NCBI GenBank assembly: GCA_020796225.1
Contig: CM036753.1
Span: 84,850,941 to 84,914,940 of the forward strand
Length of the DNA stretch: 64,000 bases
Source: Arion vulgaris
Taxonomy: Eukaryota > Mollusca > Gastropoda > Stylommatophora > Arionidae
Direction: 5' to 3'
Under the pieces are notes generated by a model. That model had not been told where the DNA came from. It did not search any database and saw only the letters and a program-made list of their open reading frames with translations. The translations under genes and the position numbers were made by a program. Of this stretch, positions 62,535-64,000 are shown piece by piece. Each line of letters opens with the position of its first letter. Position 1 is the first letter of the stretch.

Positions 62535-63480
62535 GTCGCTCTCATCACATTCCGCCTGAACAACTCTCTATCTCTAGCAAGCTCTCTCATCGGCATGTTC
62601 AAGGTTTCTTTAATGTCCATTTTCTACCGTCGTATTGGTCGTCCCCTGCTTCCTCTTCCAGGAACCATGCCCTCCATATCAGCTCTTTCCAAAACCACTC
62701 TGACGTTTAACGTGACCAACATATTTGTCCAAGCCATGATGTTGTATATGAGCAAATGTTCCTCGGTGTTCAGGTCTTTGATGGTGTCTATATTTTTCAC
62801 GTCTCTGTCTAGTGTCTAGGGCGTTCTAAGAATTTTTCCTGCAACACTTTGTTCCAAAAACAATCGATTTCCATCTATATTGCCCGTGTTAGATCCATGA
62901 TTCACATCCATATGTTGCCACAGTAGAAATACATGTCCTCGGATGTTTTACTTTTATTCCCTTGCTTGTGTTGCATCATAAATTCTTCATACCAACAACA
63001 GTCTGAATTGTCATTGCTAGTCTACTTCTTATTTTCTTGAATTTCTCTTGTTTTTCATGACGGAACCAAGATGTTCTAAATTTGTTATGCTTTCAATGAC
63101 ATCATTATTGATGGTAATTTTGGGTTGTCGTTTTACTTTCTTATTGGACATAACAATCTTAGTTTATTTGTTTCTACAATTCAGAAAGAGGTTCTGGTTT
63201 TCATTGTATATTGTTTCAGACACTGTTAACTATTCGAATCCATTGATACTATTTGAATAGAGAACTGTGTATTACTATTATGTGTATCTTCACTCTGAAA
63301 TCATATTTTCACCAATTGTAAATGGATCAAAATATTTGTAGTTTTAGTTAGTCCAGACATATCTTATTATGTGTTCTTCATAGTCGTTAAATAAATATGG
63401 GAAATTTTGTTTTACTGCCATATCAACCTCAAACCATTCTGATGTTTCACTACCTACTACTCTAACCACCACTTGTTTAT
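62535..63480 (-). mobile_element. Non-LTR reverse transcriptase fragment with destroyed active site
   Basis: On the minus strand, from 63480 down: VVVRVVGSETSEWFEVDMAV, KQNFPYLFNDYEEHIIRYVW (degraded RT block with the LFN.Y.E.I motif), FDPFTIGENMISE then RYT followed by three stop codons and YTVLYSNS, where the catalytic YADD should be. KIVMSNKKVKRQPKITINND, VIESITNLEHLGSVMKN follow, and near 62640 EGMVPGRGSRGRPIRR and MRELARDRELFRRNV. The order matches the 52.6-kb LINE, and FDPFTIG/YDPFIIGG are homologous. It is older, with many frameshifts. Confidence 0.88.
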
Positions 63481-63482
63481 CA

Positions 63483-63605
63483 TATGGTGTTTCTATTAAG
63501 TTTATTCAATGGTATTTCTATTAAGTTTATCATATGGTGTTTCTATTAAGTTTATCATATGTGTTTCTAATAAAGTTTATCATATGGTGTTTCTATTAAG
63601 TTTAT
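63483..63605. repeat. 27-bp tandem repeat (5 units)
   Basis: ATATGGTGTTTCTATTAAGT plus TTATC; one unit reads TCAATGGTATTTC. Confidence 0.92.
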
Positions 63606-63609
63606 CAAA

Positions 63610-64000
63610 TACGATGAAAACCCATGTCTCTCATGTTGTTCTATAATTTATGATGTACATAGTCGAAATCCTTAGTGTAATCTATAAAACATGAATGGAG
63701 ATCCACATTATATTCTCTTCATTTCTCGAAAGATATGTGTGCGTATATACATACACTGACACACGCGCAAACAAACTAACAGAAAGTAAAGAAGACATAA
63801 CAATTATTATGTACTCACCTGAACTTGGTGCTACAAATAAAATCAGCACATGTAACAGAGCGTGAGCACAAGACGTCCACTGGATTTCCATAGTCTGTCC
63901 TTTACAATTATAACTTGTTCCACTTGTGGTCAGTTTGAAGTACTCCTATCTTATAGTCTTGTCCTAGAATCGTCAGACATACAATGATTCATACGTGTTC
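63610..64000. other. Unassigned DNA
   Basis: Nothing recognised. The 69-aa minus ORF (63682-63891) starts with a hydrophobic stretch after MEIQWTSCAHALLHVLILFV and could be a signal-peptide-like first exon, but without further support I do not call it. Confidence 0.3.

Overview
This window reads as non-genic DNA from an animal nuclear genome. It is AT-rich, has no long open reading frame outside repeats, and shows no recognisable host exon, rRNA or genuine tRNA gene. About half of what can be explained is transposon debris and about a quarter is tandem repeat. The mix (many tRNA-headed SINEs, 3' fragments of several non-LTR retrotransposons, short hAT-type MITEs, abundant minisatellites) fits a large invertebrate genome. 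I lean towards a lophotrochozoan such as a mollusc, but that rests on general character, not on a marker gene.

Mobile elements. The dominant families are two sister SINEs, called A and B here, about 250 bp each. They share head, core (CATGTCGTAAGAGGCGACT) and a (GAA)n 3' tail. Several copies keep 8-13 bp target-site duplications (TSDs). Other tRNA-like SINE families are C, D, E, F and I; G and H are unclassified dispersed repeats. Non-LTR retrotransposons are present almost only as C-terminal or 3' pieces. Two pieces reach the reverse transcriptase core (52.6-53.6 kb plus; 62.5-63.5 kb minus), and three carry the C-terminal tail of an RNase-H-bearing LINE (5.6, 22.0 and 48.6 kb). hAT-type MITEs lie at 0.1, 3.8, 18.1, 26.0 and 51.2 kb.

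Tandem repeats. Large arrays lie at 14.7-15.3 kb (about 22 bp), 26.5-27.6 kb (38 bp), 28.5-31.4 kb (32 bp, with higher-order blocks), 33.5-34.5 kb (30 bp), 44.4-44.9 kb (52 bp), 45.0-45.5 kb (60 bp) and 57.8-59.8 kb (52 bp, two alternating variants). Many smaller arrays exist. Nearly all longer ORFs in the window are read-throughs of such arrays.

Most interesting pattern. In at least four places a tandem array lies inside a transposon copy and is made of that transposon's own sequence: SINE A at 0.9-1.3 kb (23-bp unit), SINE A at 17.6-17.9 kb (67-bp unit), SINE I at 6.0-6.5 kb (21-bp unit) and the C-terminal coding end of a LINE at 38.8-39.0 kb (30-bp unit). At 33.2-35.0 kb a young 30-bp array sits among diverged longer units from which it looks derived. 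Together these suggest that dispersed transposons seed minisatellites here. A second highlight is a 1.3-kb element with a perfect 12-bp TSD inside a dead LINE (41.8-43.1 kb). It carries the same (GAA)n 3' end as SINEs A and B and may be a longer relative.
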